Assembly (NCBI GenBank): GCA_937910825.1 | Contig: CALEMO010000325.1 | Location: 1 to 12,241 of the forward strand | DNA length: 12,241 bases | Direction: 5' to 3' | DNA from: an uncultured Solirubrobacterales bacterium | Lineage (GTDB): Bacteria > Actinomycetota > Thermoleophilia > Solirubrobacterales > 70-9 | In this document: positions 1 through 5,300 of the stretch, in pieces | How positions within the stretch are numbered: the stretch's first letter is position 1 | Layout of the letters: every line of letters begins with the position of its first letter | Program-made: the position numbers and the translations under genes | The notes under the pieces: generated by a model | Seen by the model: the letters and a program-made list of their open reading frames with translations, nothing else | What the model was told of the DNA's origin: nothing | The model's database searches: none

Positions 1-305
1 TGCTCGCTGCAGCGATCGGGGACCTGCTCGAGCTGCCGCCACGCCCCGACCTCTCACACATGAAAGCGACGATTTCTTTTCAGATGAGGCTTTCGGTGCT
101 GAGGTCGGCCCTGTCGCGAATGCCCATTTTCGATTTCGATGAAGAGTTCGGCACGGAAGATCGCCTTACCCAGGCGGTCACGATCTACGCGATGCTGGAT
201 CTATACAAGCGCGGCGAAGTGTTCTGGGAGCAGTTCGAGGACTGCGGCCCGATAACCGTCCGGCGGACGCTCGAGGCATCCGGTCAGGTGGCGCAGGCAG
301 GTTGA
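1..305 (+). CDS. scpA: Segregation and condensation protein A, C-terminal part
   Basis: Reading frame 3 is open from the left edge to a TGA at 303-305, so only about the last 100 residues are present and the start lies outside the window. The visible part is rich in charged residues and ends with the winged-helix kleisin tail typical of ScpA: an Ala/Leu/Tyr-rich helix (FAxLELYKRGEV-like, here YAMLDLYKRGEVFWEQ) followed by a short strand (GPITVRR). In this family the tail binds the SMC ATPase head and ScpB bridges two sites in the middle of ScpA. scpB follows directly, which supports the call. The ScpA-ScpB-SMC complex compacts the nucleoid and helps segregate newly replicated origins. Confidence 0.85.
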   Translation, partial: LAAAIGDLLELPPRPDLSHMKATISFQMRLSVLRSALSRMPIFDFDEEFGTEDRLTQAVTIYAMLDLYKRGEVFWEQFEDCGPITVRRTLEASGQVAQAG

Positions 306-307
306 AC

Positions 308-895
308 ATGGATGTCGAAAACACCGCTGAGCTGGCACGCACGATCGAAGCGCTGCTTTTCCTGTCGAGCATGCCGGTCACCGAAATTGAACTTGCAGAG
401 GCTTGTCAGGTTGAGCTGGCGCTTGTCCAGCAGGCGGTCGGGCTCCTGGAAAAGGACCTCGAGCCAGGCCGGCGTGGTCTTCTGCTGCGCCGGGTCGGTG
501 AAGGACTGCTCCTGGCCACGGATCCAGGGAGCGAGCTGGCGGCGCGTCGCCTGCTCGCGTCGCCGCGCACTCCACCCTTGACTCAGGCCCAGGCCGAAAC
601 CCTGGCGATCGTCGCCTACCAGCAGCCGGTCGCGCGCCCGGAGATCGCCCGGATCCGCGGCGTCTCTTCGGAATCCGCGGTCAACAGCCTCGGTGAGCGA
701 GGCCTGATCGAAGAATCGGGCCGCTCACGCTTCGGGGCGACGATCTACCGGACATCGGCGCTGTTCGAGAAAGTATTCGGTCTCGATGGTCTCGAAGCGC
801 TGCCGGATCCGGCCAAGTTTGACCCGACGCCGGAAGACGAGCGCGACATTCGCGAAAGACTGCTCGCTGCCGGCGAGCAGCGCTCCGACCAGTAG
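308..895 (+). CDS. scpB: Segregation and condensation protein B
   Basis: This 195-residue protein has the length and two winged-helix layout of ScpB. The most diagnostic stretch is at about residues 91-125, where [18 protein letters not shown] is followed by [19 protein letters not shown] and GLIEESGR. This matches the family signature of a helix ending in IAYxQP and then an IRGV turn. ScpB dimers bind ScpA in the SMC condensin complex. I prefer the ATG at 308, which has an AGGCAGG Shine-Dalgarno (SD) sequence six bases upstream. A TTG at 302 in the same frame would overlap the scpA stop by 4 nt and is the alternative. Either way the two genes are tightly coupled and should be made in stoichiometric amounts. 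Confidence 0.92.
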   Translation: MDVENTAELARTIEALLFLSSMPVTEIELAEACQVELALVQQAVGLLEKDLEPGRRGLLLRRVGEGLLLATDPGSELAARRLLASPRTPPLTQAQAETLAIVAYQQPVARPEIARIRGVSSESAVNSLGERGLIEESGRSRFGATIYRTSALFEKVFGLDGLEALPDPAKFDPTPEDERDIRERLLAAGEQRSDQ

Positions 896-904
896 CCGGG
901 CAAA

Positions 905-930
905 TACCCCCATGGGGTACGTGATAGGCT
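905..930 (+). promoter_or_regulatory. CsoR-type copper operator overlapping a promoter
   Basis: Bases 905-919 read TACCCC-CAT-GGGGTA, a perfect inverted repeat with 6-base arms and a 3-base centre. It also fits TACCC-N5-GGGTA, the core of actinobacterial copper-responsive CsoR/RicR operators. Immediately downstream lies TGaTAGGCT (922-930), an extended -10 element of the TGnTAnnnT form, so a bound repressor would cover the -35 and spacer region. I see no good -35 hexamer, as expected for an extended -10 promoter. The csoR start codon is at 984 with a good SD, giving a leader of roughly 45 nt. Negative autoregulation by CsoR is the simple reading. Confidence 0.75.
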
Positions 931-983
931 TTTCTCCCGAGCCGTCCGCTGGATCCGGAGGAAGAAACTCGAAAGGACTGCGC

Positions 984-1274
984 ATGAAAACGGAGAGCAC
1001 TTCGCACGGGTACAGCAAGGACAAGGAACAGATCCAGAAGCGCCTGCGAAGGGTCGAGGGTCAGGTACGCGGGATCCAGGGCATGGTCGAGAGCGACCGC
1101 TACTGCATCGACGTCGTAACTCAGATCACCGCGATCCAGGCCGCACTTGACAAAGTTGCACTGGTACTGCTCGAAGACCACACTGAGCACTGTGTGGTCG
1201 GAGCCAGTCCGGACATTCAGGCCGAACGGACCGAGGAGCTGATGGGCGCGGTCAGGCGCCTGGTCAAACGGTAA
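984..1274 (+). CDS. csoR: Copper-sensing transcriptional repressor, CsoR (DUF156) family
   Basis: This 96-residue all-helical protein carries the DUF156 signature [12 protein letters not shown] near residue 20. It has the complete Cu(I) ligand set: Tyr40-Cys41, then His66 and Cys70 (spacing Y-C-x24-H-x3-C). The same spacing is found in the copper sensor of Mycobacterium tuberculosis, so this is more likely a copper sensor than a formaldehyde (FrmR), nickel/cobalt (RcnR) or persulfide (CstR) sensor. The ATG at 984 was chosen because AAAGGA lies six bases upstream; the frame is open further upstream, but that would run through the operator. In the family, Cu(I) binding releases the tetramer from DNA. 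The gene's own operator lies at 905-919. No copper ATPase or CopZ chaperone gene is in the window, so its main targets must be elsewhere or have been lost. It breaks up the scpB-rluB pair. Confidence 0.93.
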   Translation: MKTESTSHGYSKDKEQIQKRLRRVEGQVRGIQGMVESDRYCIDVVTQITAIQAALDKVALVLLEDHTEHCVVGASPDIQAERTEELMGAVRRLVKR

Positions 1275-1363
1275 GAAGCCAACGCGAAGCCACCTCACAG
1301 AACATTCGGGAACCTAATCAGAGCGATAGCTGAAGACAGCTCTTGCGGAGGTCGCCCGCGACT

Positions 1364-1591
1364 GTGTGCCTAACGAAGATCAGGTCGTTCCCCGTTCAAA
1401 GGCGAGGCCCACACCTTGTTCTGGTGATGATTCTGCTGACCAGCGGCGTTCTCGTGATTGCCCACAGTGAGCCAATGCAGCACGAGATGGAGGCGGGCGA
1501 CGGCATGGCTGGGGCGTTGTCGATCTGTCTGGCGATAGTGGAGCGCCTGCCCGGTGAAGCCGTAGGCGAGCCGGGCAGGCGCTCGACCTAA
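1364..1591 (+). pseudogene. Small membrane-anchored Met/His-rich protein, probably 3'-truncated
   Basis: I cannot assign this ORF to a named family. From the GTG at 1364 it encodes a basic N-terminus, one hydrophobic segment of about 17 residues (LVLVMILLTSGVLVIAH), then a Met/His/acidic patch (HSEPMQHEMEAGDGM) and a second apolar run (AGALSICLAIVE). This plan resembles short actinobacterial membrane proteins often found near copper genes, which fits its position 89 bases after csoR. After about residue 59 the frame runs into the hairpin at 1541-1584 and then antisense to the IstB remnant. The last 17 or so residues are therefore probably not native and the gene looks truncated. GGAGG at 1347-1351 is 12 bases before the GTG. 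A TTG at 1343 and an ATG at 1427 are alternative starts. Bases 1275-1363 hold no other gene. Confidence 0.4.
1541..1584. repeat. Perfect 14-bp inverted repeat (hairpin)
   Basis: GAGCGCCTGCCCGG at 1541-1554 is exactly the reverse complement of bases 1571-1584, with a 16-base loop. Eleven of the 14 pairs are G-C. The right arm falls where the minus-strand IstB similarity ends, and the left arm lies at the end of the truncated plus-strand ORF. It may be a transcription terminator, although no T-run follows on either strand. It could instead be a scar of insertion-sequence rearrangement that left an inverted copy of the element's end. Confidence 0.7.
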
Positions 1592-1696
1592 GTCCTTGTC
1601 GCGCAGGCGGTAGCTGTCACCCTTGAGCCCGAGGATCTCTGCGTGGTGAACCAGCCGGTCGATCATTGCCGCTGCCGTCAACTGGCCGATCGCCAA
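1583..1696 (-). pseudogene. IS21-family IstB ATPase, C-terminal remnant
   Basis: On the minus strand, bases 1696-1583 encode LTAAAMIDRLVHHAEILGLKG and then DSYRLRDKDLG. This closely resembles the C-terminal end of IstB, the helper ATPase of IS21-family transposons, which in actinobacterial copies typically reads AAAMIDRLVHHAE followed by KGDSYRLK. Only about 35 residues of a protein normally around 250 long are left: the Walker motifs, the rest of istB and the whole istA gene are missing. Just upstream, bases 1700-1689 read I-L-G-D in another frame, which suits the preceding IstB sequence, so a one-base frameshift near 1688 is likely. No terminal repeats of the element could be identified. 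This is a dead fragment, not a mobile unit. Confidence 0.65.
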
Positions 1697-1759
1697 GGAT
1701 CAGGAACTGATCAACGATCGAACAGATGCAGGGCAACGCCAACTTTTCAGCCCAGAGCA

Positions 1760-1771
1760 TAGGTTTCAACC
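1760..1771 (+). promoter_or_regulatory. Possible -10 element for a leaderless start of the pseudouridine synthase gene
   Basis: TAGGTT at 1760-1765 fits TAnnnT and ends six bases before the ATG at 1772, so transcription would begin at or next to the start codon. No SD is visible before this ATG. No convincing -35 hexamer lies 16-19 bases upstream. The rest of 1697-1759 holds only a small palindrome (GATCAG-gaa-CTGATC at 1698-1712) and no gene. This is a weak call made from spacing alone. Confidence 0.3.
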
Positions 1772-2470
1772 ATGAGGCTCGCCAAATATCTCGCCCATTC
1801 CGGAGTTGCTTCCCGCCGCAAGGCCGAAGTAGTGATCAGTGACGGCCGTGTGCGTGTCGGTGGCCAGGTGGTGACCGACCCCGCTACCAACGTCGAGATC
1901 GGTGAAGACATCAAGGTCGACGGTCGTTCGGTGGTCCCCGAAGGCCACGAGGTCTGGGTAGTGAACAAACCGATTGACGTGATTTCCACCGCGGACGAAC
2001 CCGGCAAGCGAGTGGCCGTGGTCGATCTGGTCGACAGTCAGGCCCGGCTCTATCCCGTAGGGCGGCTCGATGCTGATTCGACCGGAATCATTCTGCTGAG
2101 CAATAACGGTGAGCTGGCAAACCGGATGACCCACCCCCGCTACGGAGTGAAGAAGACGTACCGGGTCGGCCTCGTGCGCCGGATCAATGATGCCGAACTG
2201 CGCAGTCTGGAGACGGGGGTGCGCCTCGATGACGGACCGACCGCTCCGGCCGAAGTCCGCCGCATCTCGGAGCGGTCGTTCGATATCTCGATCCGCGAGG
2301 GGCGAAACCGCCAGATCCGCCGGATGGCCGAAGCGGTGGGCAACGAGGTCGTCGAACTGAAGCGCATATCGATCGGACACCTGAAGCTCGGGCGCCTCGG
2401 CGTGGGCAAGTATCGGTTGCTGGACGAACAAGAGGTGGCGCGTCTCTGGAAAGATGCAGAGCATGAGTGA
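1772..2470 (+). CDS. rluB: Pseudouridine synthase, RsuA/RluB family
   Basis: This 232-residue protein has an N-terminal S4 RNA-binding domain (about residues 1-58; MRLAKYLAHSGVASRRKAE) and then the RsuA/RluB/RluE/RluF catalytic domain. The catalytic aspartate is Asp100 in the motif GRLDADSTGIILLSNNG. A second family motif, IREGRNRQIRRM, lies near residue 175. The enzyme isomerises a specific uridine in rRNA. In Gram-positive bacteria the gene beside scpAB is normally annotated as the 23S rRNA enzyme RluB, but a 16S RsuA role cannot be excluded from sequence alone. The gene is usually joined directly to scpB; here csoR and an IS scar lie between them, and no SD precedes the ATG. Its stop overlaps the chorismate mutase start by 8 nt. 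Confidence 0.9.
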   Translation: MRLAKYLAHSGVASRRKAEVVISDGRVRVGGQVVTDPATNVEIGEDIKVDGRSVVPEGHEVWVVNKPIDVISTADEPGKRVAVVDLVDSQARLYPVGRLDADSTGIILLSNNGELANRMTHPRYGVKKTYRVGLVRRINDAELRSLETGVRLDDGPTAPAEVRRISERSFDISIREGRNRQIRRMAEAVGNEVVELKRISIGHLKLGRLGVGKYRLLDEQEVARLWKDAEHE

Positions 2471-2840
2471 GTCGAGCACTGTTGTCGCTGTACGGGGTGC
2501 GGTCCAGGCGGACCGGAATTCCTCCGAGGCCATCCTTGACGCGAGCGAACAGCTGATGCTTGAGCTGATCGAGCGCAATTCGCTCACTCCGGAGCAGATG
2601 ATCAGTGCGATCTTTACGACCACGGGCGACCTCGATGCGGAGTTTCCGGCGGCTGCCGCACGGCGCATCGGCCTAAACGAAGTACCGCTGATGTGTGCCC
2701 AGGAGATTCCGGTTCCCGGATCGATGACCCGCGTGATCAGGGTCCTGCTCCACATGAACGCGCCTGCAGGCTTTAAGCCACAGCACGTATACCTCGGCGA
2801 GACCCGCAACCTGCGGACCGACCTGAACGCCGCCCAGTAG
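2463..2840 (+). CDS. aroH: Chorismate mutase, AroH class (trimeric alpha/beta barrel type)
   Basis: This 125-residue protein converts chorismate to prephenate, the first step toward Phe and Tyr. It matches the monofunctional Bacillus subtilis AroH class, not the all-helical AroQ class. The signature PLMCAQEIPVPGSMTRVIRVL is centred on residue 84. Active-site residues line up as Arg11, Phe61, Cys78, Glu81, Arg93, Tyr110 and Arg118. I chose the ATG at 2463 because GGAAAG (2448-2453) lies nine bases upstream; the ATG at 2454 would leave no SD spacing. The gene overlaps the end of the pseudouridine synthase gene and is followed 18 bases later by a transaminase gene, so it probably shares a transcript with both. 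It has no regulatory domain. Confidence 0.93.
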   Translation: MSESSTVVAVRGAVQADRNSSEAILDASEQLMLELIERNSLTPEQMISAIFTTTGDLDAEFPAAAARRIGLNEVPLMCAQEIPVPGSMTRVIRVLLHMNAPAGFKPQHVYLGETRNLRTDLNAAQ

Positions 2841-2858
2841 AGCTCTCTTGAAAGCACG

Positions 2859-3971
2859 ATGAGCGTCAAATTCAATTCAAAACTGGCTTCGATTCCCGGC
2901 TATACGCCCGGGGTTCCCAAGGGTCACTCGGCAGAGGACGTGGCTGGCTCGGACCTGGCGCAACTGGCTTCTAACGAGTCGCCCTACCCGCCCCTGCCCG
3001 AAGTCGTGGAAGCGATAGCCGCCGCGGCAGGCTCGATGAACCGCTACCCCGATCCCGAAGCAACGCTGCTGCGCAGCCGCCTCGGGGAGCGTCACGGGGT
3101 CGATCCGGCGCGGATCACGCCGGCGAATGGTTCCTGCGAGATTCTGCTGGCCGCGGCCGACGCGCTGCTCGAGCCCGGAACGGAAGTCGTATACGCCTGG
3201 CCCGCCTTTTCGATGTATCCGATGCTTGCTGCGATGTCGGGGGCAAAAGAGGTGCGGGTTGCCCTCGCGGACGGGGAGAAGCACGATCTCGAGGCCATGC
3301 TCGAAAGCATCACCGACAAGACCCGATTGGTCCTCGTCTGCAATCCCAACAATCCGACCAGCACCTACCTGCCTTTCGAGCAGATCAAATCTTTCGTCGA
3401 GCGGGTACCCGAGGACGTCACCGTGATCCTGGATGAGGCCTATATCGAGTTCCAGACCGCCGACGATCCGGACGCGACGTTCAGCCTGCTCGAGCGGCAC
3501 GAAAATCTCGTATTGCTCAGAACCTTCAGCAAGTCGCATTCGCTGGCCGGCCTCCGGGTCGGATATGCGGTCGGCTCACCCGAATTCAGCGCCGGCGTGG
3601 ACGCTGTGCGGCAGCCCTTCAGCGTGAACGCCCTGGCACAGGCAGCGGCGGTCGAGGCGCTCATTCACGGCGAGCGGGTACGCGACCAGATCCGGATCGC
3701 TATCCAGGAACGCGAGCGGGTAGAAGCCGGCGTCACGGCTATCGGGCTTGAATCAGCCGATACCCAGGCCAATTTTTCCTGGCTGTCACTGGGCGAACGT
3801 GGCGAGCAGATCGAGGACCACGTGGTCGCCGACCTCGCTTCGGCCGGCATCGTGGTCCGGCCCGGGCGCCTGCTGGGCGGACCGGGACGGCTGCGGGTTT
3901 CTTACGGCACGATCGAAGAAGACGACCGCTTTCTGGCTGCACTCGGCGAATCGGTAGACCGGCATTCTTGA
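2859..3971 (+). CDS. hisC: HisC-family PLP aminotransferase (histidinol-phosphate / aromatic amino acid)
   Basis: This 370-residue class I/II aminotransferase has the PLP-binding lysine at Lys225 in RTFSKSHSLAGLRVGY, the cofactor motifs LDEAY (Asp192, Tyr195) and NPNNPT (162-167), and the N-terminal substrate motif ASNESPYPPLPEV. HisC converts imidazole-acetol phosphate to histidinol phosphate. The actinobacterial homologue Pat prefers aromatic 2-oxo acids. No his genes are present, and the neighbours are chorismate mutase upstream and DAHP synthase/prephenate dehydrogenase downstream. I therefore infer that the main role is the final transamination to Tyr and Phe; the Pat-like SNESPYPPLP start supports this. 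A GAAAG SD lies four bases before the ATG. The stop codon overlaps the -35 box of the next promoter. Confidence 0.87.
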   Translation: MSVKFNSKLASIPGYTPGVPKGHSAEDVAGSDLAQLASNESPYPPLPEVVEAIAAAAGSMNRYPDPEATLLRSRLGERHGVDPARITPANGSCEILLAAADALLEPGTEVVYAWPAFSMYPMLAAMSGAKEVRVALADGEKHDLEAMLESITDKTRLVLVCNPNNPTSTYLPFEQIKSFVERVPEDVTVILDEAYIEFQTADDPDATFSLLERHENLVLLRTFSKSHSLAGLRVGYAVGSPEFSAGVDAVRQPFSVNALAQAAAVEALIHGERVRDQIRIAIQERERVEAGVTAIGLESADTQANFSWLSLGERGEQIEDHVVADLASAGIVVRPGRLLGGPGRLRVSYGTIEEDDRFLAALGESVDRHS

Positions 3972-3997
3972 CGCAGTTCGGCCGCAACTGATACAAA
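3968..3997 (+). promoter_or_regulatory. Sigma-70-type promoter for the leader/aroF-tyrA-aroA unit
   Basis: TTGACG at 3968-3973 matches five of six bases of the -35 consensus. After an 18-base spacer comes TACAAA at 3992-3997, a four-of-six -10 match preceded by TGa, an extended -10. The -35 box overlaps the aminotransferase stop codon. The predicted transcription start is about 4003-4006, at or within a few bases of the leader ORF's ATG at 4006. This is the best promoter by eye in the window. Confidence 0.65.
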
Positions 3998-4005
3998 ACT
4001 CATGG

Positions 4006-4110
4006 ATGAAGTCACACGATGACCTTTCTCGTCGCTCCGAGCGGCCCGTCATCAGCGCCTCCCGAGGCGCAGTTCGTGCTGGCTTTTATTCGTATTGGCG
4101 ATTTACCTAG
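4006..4110 (+). CDS. Putative aromatic amino acid leader peptide of an attenuator
   Basis: A 34-codon ORF runs from ATG 4006 to TAG 4108-4110 and ends F-Y-S-Y-W-R-F-T-stop, so five of its last eight residues are aromatic (Phe, Tyr, Tyr, Trp, Phe). Earlier residues are ordinary and contain no aromatic residue at all. It lies between a strong promoter and the gene for DAHP synthase, the committed step for all three of these amino acids. A leader with an aromatic motif upstream of a DAHP synthase gene has a precedent in Corynebacterium glutamicum. No SD is visible, and the predicted transcription start is almost at the ATG, so translation may be leaderless. An overlapping ATG at 4002 opens only a six-codon ORF. 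The peptide itself is not expected to have a function; stalling at its codons would be the signal. Confidence 0.62.
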   Translation: MKSHDDLSRRSERPVISASRGAVRAGFYSYWRFT

Positions 4111-4250
4111 GCGTCCGGAAACGTGGCCTTTGGCCCGTTCTCACACTTTGAAAGCCGCCGGGCGCCGTCACCCTTCAGGGGCCCTCACCGGACCTGTCGC
4201 AAGTGCTTGAGCACTCGTGGGAAGTAGAGTTTCAAGTATTCAAGAAAGGC
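4111..4250 (+). promoter_or_regulatory. Structured RNA leader between leader peptide and aroF (attenuator candidate)
   Basis: Several competing stems can be drawn: AACG-t-GGCC / GGCC-CGTT (4120-4139, loop TTT); GTCCGG (4113-4118) with CCGGAC (4188-4193); GGCCC (4132-4136) with GGGCC (4179-4183); GGGC...CCC / GGG-GCCC (4160-4184); and AGTGC-TTGA-GCACT (4202-4215). Shared segments make some of these mutually exclusive, as attenuation requires. None is followed by a clear T-run, so control may use a U-less terminator, Rho, or masking of the aroF ribosome-binding site (AAGAAAGG, 4242-4249). I cannot decide between these by eye. Confidence 0.45.
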
Positions 4251-4260
4251 ATGAATCGAG

Positions 4261-5295
4261 ATGATGATCGTGATGAAAGAAGGGGCGACCGAGGACCAGA
4301 TCGCCCATGTAGTGGACCGGGTCGAGAGCATCGGCTGTACGGCCCATATCTCAAAAGGTGAGTTGCTCACCCTGATCGGTGCGATCGGGGGGCGGGACAA
4401 GGAACAGACCGTTTCCGGCCTCGGGCTCGAAGCGGAGCCGGGAGTGGACCATGTCGTTCCGATCTCGAAGCCATACAAGCTGGCTTCACGCGAATTCCGC
4501 AAAGGTGAGGATTCGGTACTGGAGATCGGCGGCCGAAAAGTCGGCGGTACCAACTTCGCACTGATCGCCGGTCCCTGCACGGTCGAAAACCGTGACCAGA
4601 TGCTGGCATCTGCCGACGCAGTCGCCGAAGCTGGCGCAACCATGCTTCGTGGTGGCGCCTATAAGCCGCGAACCTCTCCCTACAGCTTCCAGGGCCTCGG
4701 GCGCGAAGGCCTGCGTCTGCTGGCTGAATCGAGGGAGCGGACCGGTCTGCCGATCGTGACCGAGCTGCTCGATTTGCGCGACCTTGACGATGTGCTCGAG
4801 GTCGCCGACGTGATCCAGGTGGGCGCCCGTAACATGCAGAACTACGCCCTGCTCGGCGAAATCGGCAAGTCGGGACGGCCGGTTCTTCTAAAGCGCGGTC
4901 TCTCGGCCACCGTGGAAGAGCTACTGATGGCATCCGAATACGTGCTCAAAGAAGGCAACGAGAACGTGATGCTCTGTGAGCGCGGAATCCGGACCTACGA
5001 AACCGCCTACCGTTTCACGCTCGACCTGCTGGCCATCCCGGCGCTCAAGGAGATGACCCACCTGCCGGTGATCGTCGATCCGAGCCATGCGCCAGGCCGT
5101 CGGGACTGGGTCGAGTCGATGTCACTGGCTGCGGCAGCCGCGGGAGCCGACGGAATCATCATCGAGGTTCACAACGAGCCCGAGAAGGCGATCTGTGACG
5201 CCGCCCAGCAGGTGCCGACTTCGGAATTCGCTGGGTTGACCGCGAAGCTCGAAGCGGTGGCCGGAGTGGTCGGCAAGACGATCTCCAGGGTTTGA
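4261..5295 (+). CDS. aroF: 3-deoxy-7-phosphoheptulonate (DAHP) synthase, type I-beta
   Basis: This 344-residue enzyme condenses phosphoenolpyruvate with erythrose 4-phosphate to open the shikimate pathway. Residues 1 to about 70 form the small ferredoxin-like (ACT-like) regulatory domain found in the Thermotoga maritima enzyme, where Tyr and Phe act as feedback inhibitors. The barrel follows, with AGPCTVENRDQ at 103-113 and GGAYKPRTSPYSFQG at 131-145. Metal ligands line up at Cys106, His276, Glu302 and Asp313, all offset by +4 from the T. maritima residues. The ATG at 4261 is 11 bases after AAGAAAGG; the ATG at 4264 would give the more usual MIVMK beginning. The gene follows the putative attenuator and overlaps tyrA by 4 nt. 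It therefore seems to be controlled both at the RNA leader and at the protein. Confidence 0.94.
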   Translation: MMIVMKEGATEDQIAHVVDRVESIGCTAHISKGELLTLIGAIGGRDKEQTVSGLGLEAEPGVDHVVPISKPYKLASREFRKGEDSVLEIGGRKVGGTNFALIAGPCTVENRDQMLASADAVAEAGATMLRGGAYKPRTSPYSFQGLGREGLRLLAESRERTGLPIVTELLDLRDLDDVLEVADVIQVGARNMQNYALLGEIGKSGRPVLLKRGLSATVEELLMASEYVLKEGNENVMLCERGIRTYETAYRFTLDLLAIPALKEMTHLPVIVDPSHAPGRRDWVESMSLAAAAAGADGIIIEVHNEPEKAICDAAQQVPTSEFAGLTAKLEAVAGVVGKTISRV

Positions 5296-5300
5296 CCCTG
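5286..5300 (+). promoter_or_regulatory. Hairpin with the tyrA start codon in its loop
   Basis: CAGGGT-TTG-ACCCTG is a perfect 6-bp inverted repeat, and its 3-base loop is the TTG read here as the tyrA start. The AGGG ribosome-binding sequence is inside the left arm. The fold would hide both signals until a ribosome finishing aroF opens it, suggesting translational coupling. If initiation is at the CTG at 5298 instead, AGGG has a normal 7-base spacing. Confidence 0.45.

Noticed and set aside
1308..1342. GGGAACC at 1308-1314 as an ECF-sigma -35 element for the small ORF
   Set aside because: No convincing -10 partner (CGTC-like) at 16-17 bases; the ORF can be read from the csoR transcript.
1766..2875. 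Long minus-strand open frame (about 369 codons) antisense to the pseudouridine synthase and chorismate mutase genes
   Set aside because: Both plus-strand genes are clear family members; the antisense translation has no recognisable domain and is what high-GC codon bias produces opposite real genes.
4019..4210. 63-codon plus-strand ORF overlapping the leader peptide in another frame
   Set aside because: It has no SD and no family resemblance, and it runs through the predicted stems. The 4006 frame explains the aromatic codon cluster and its stop much better.
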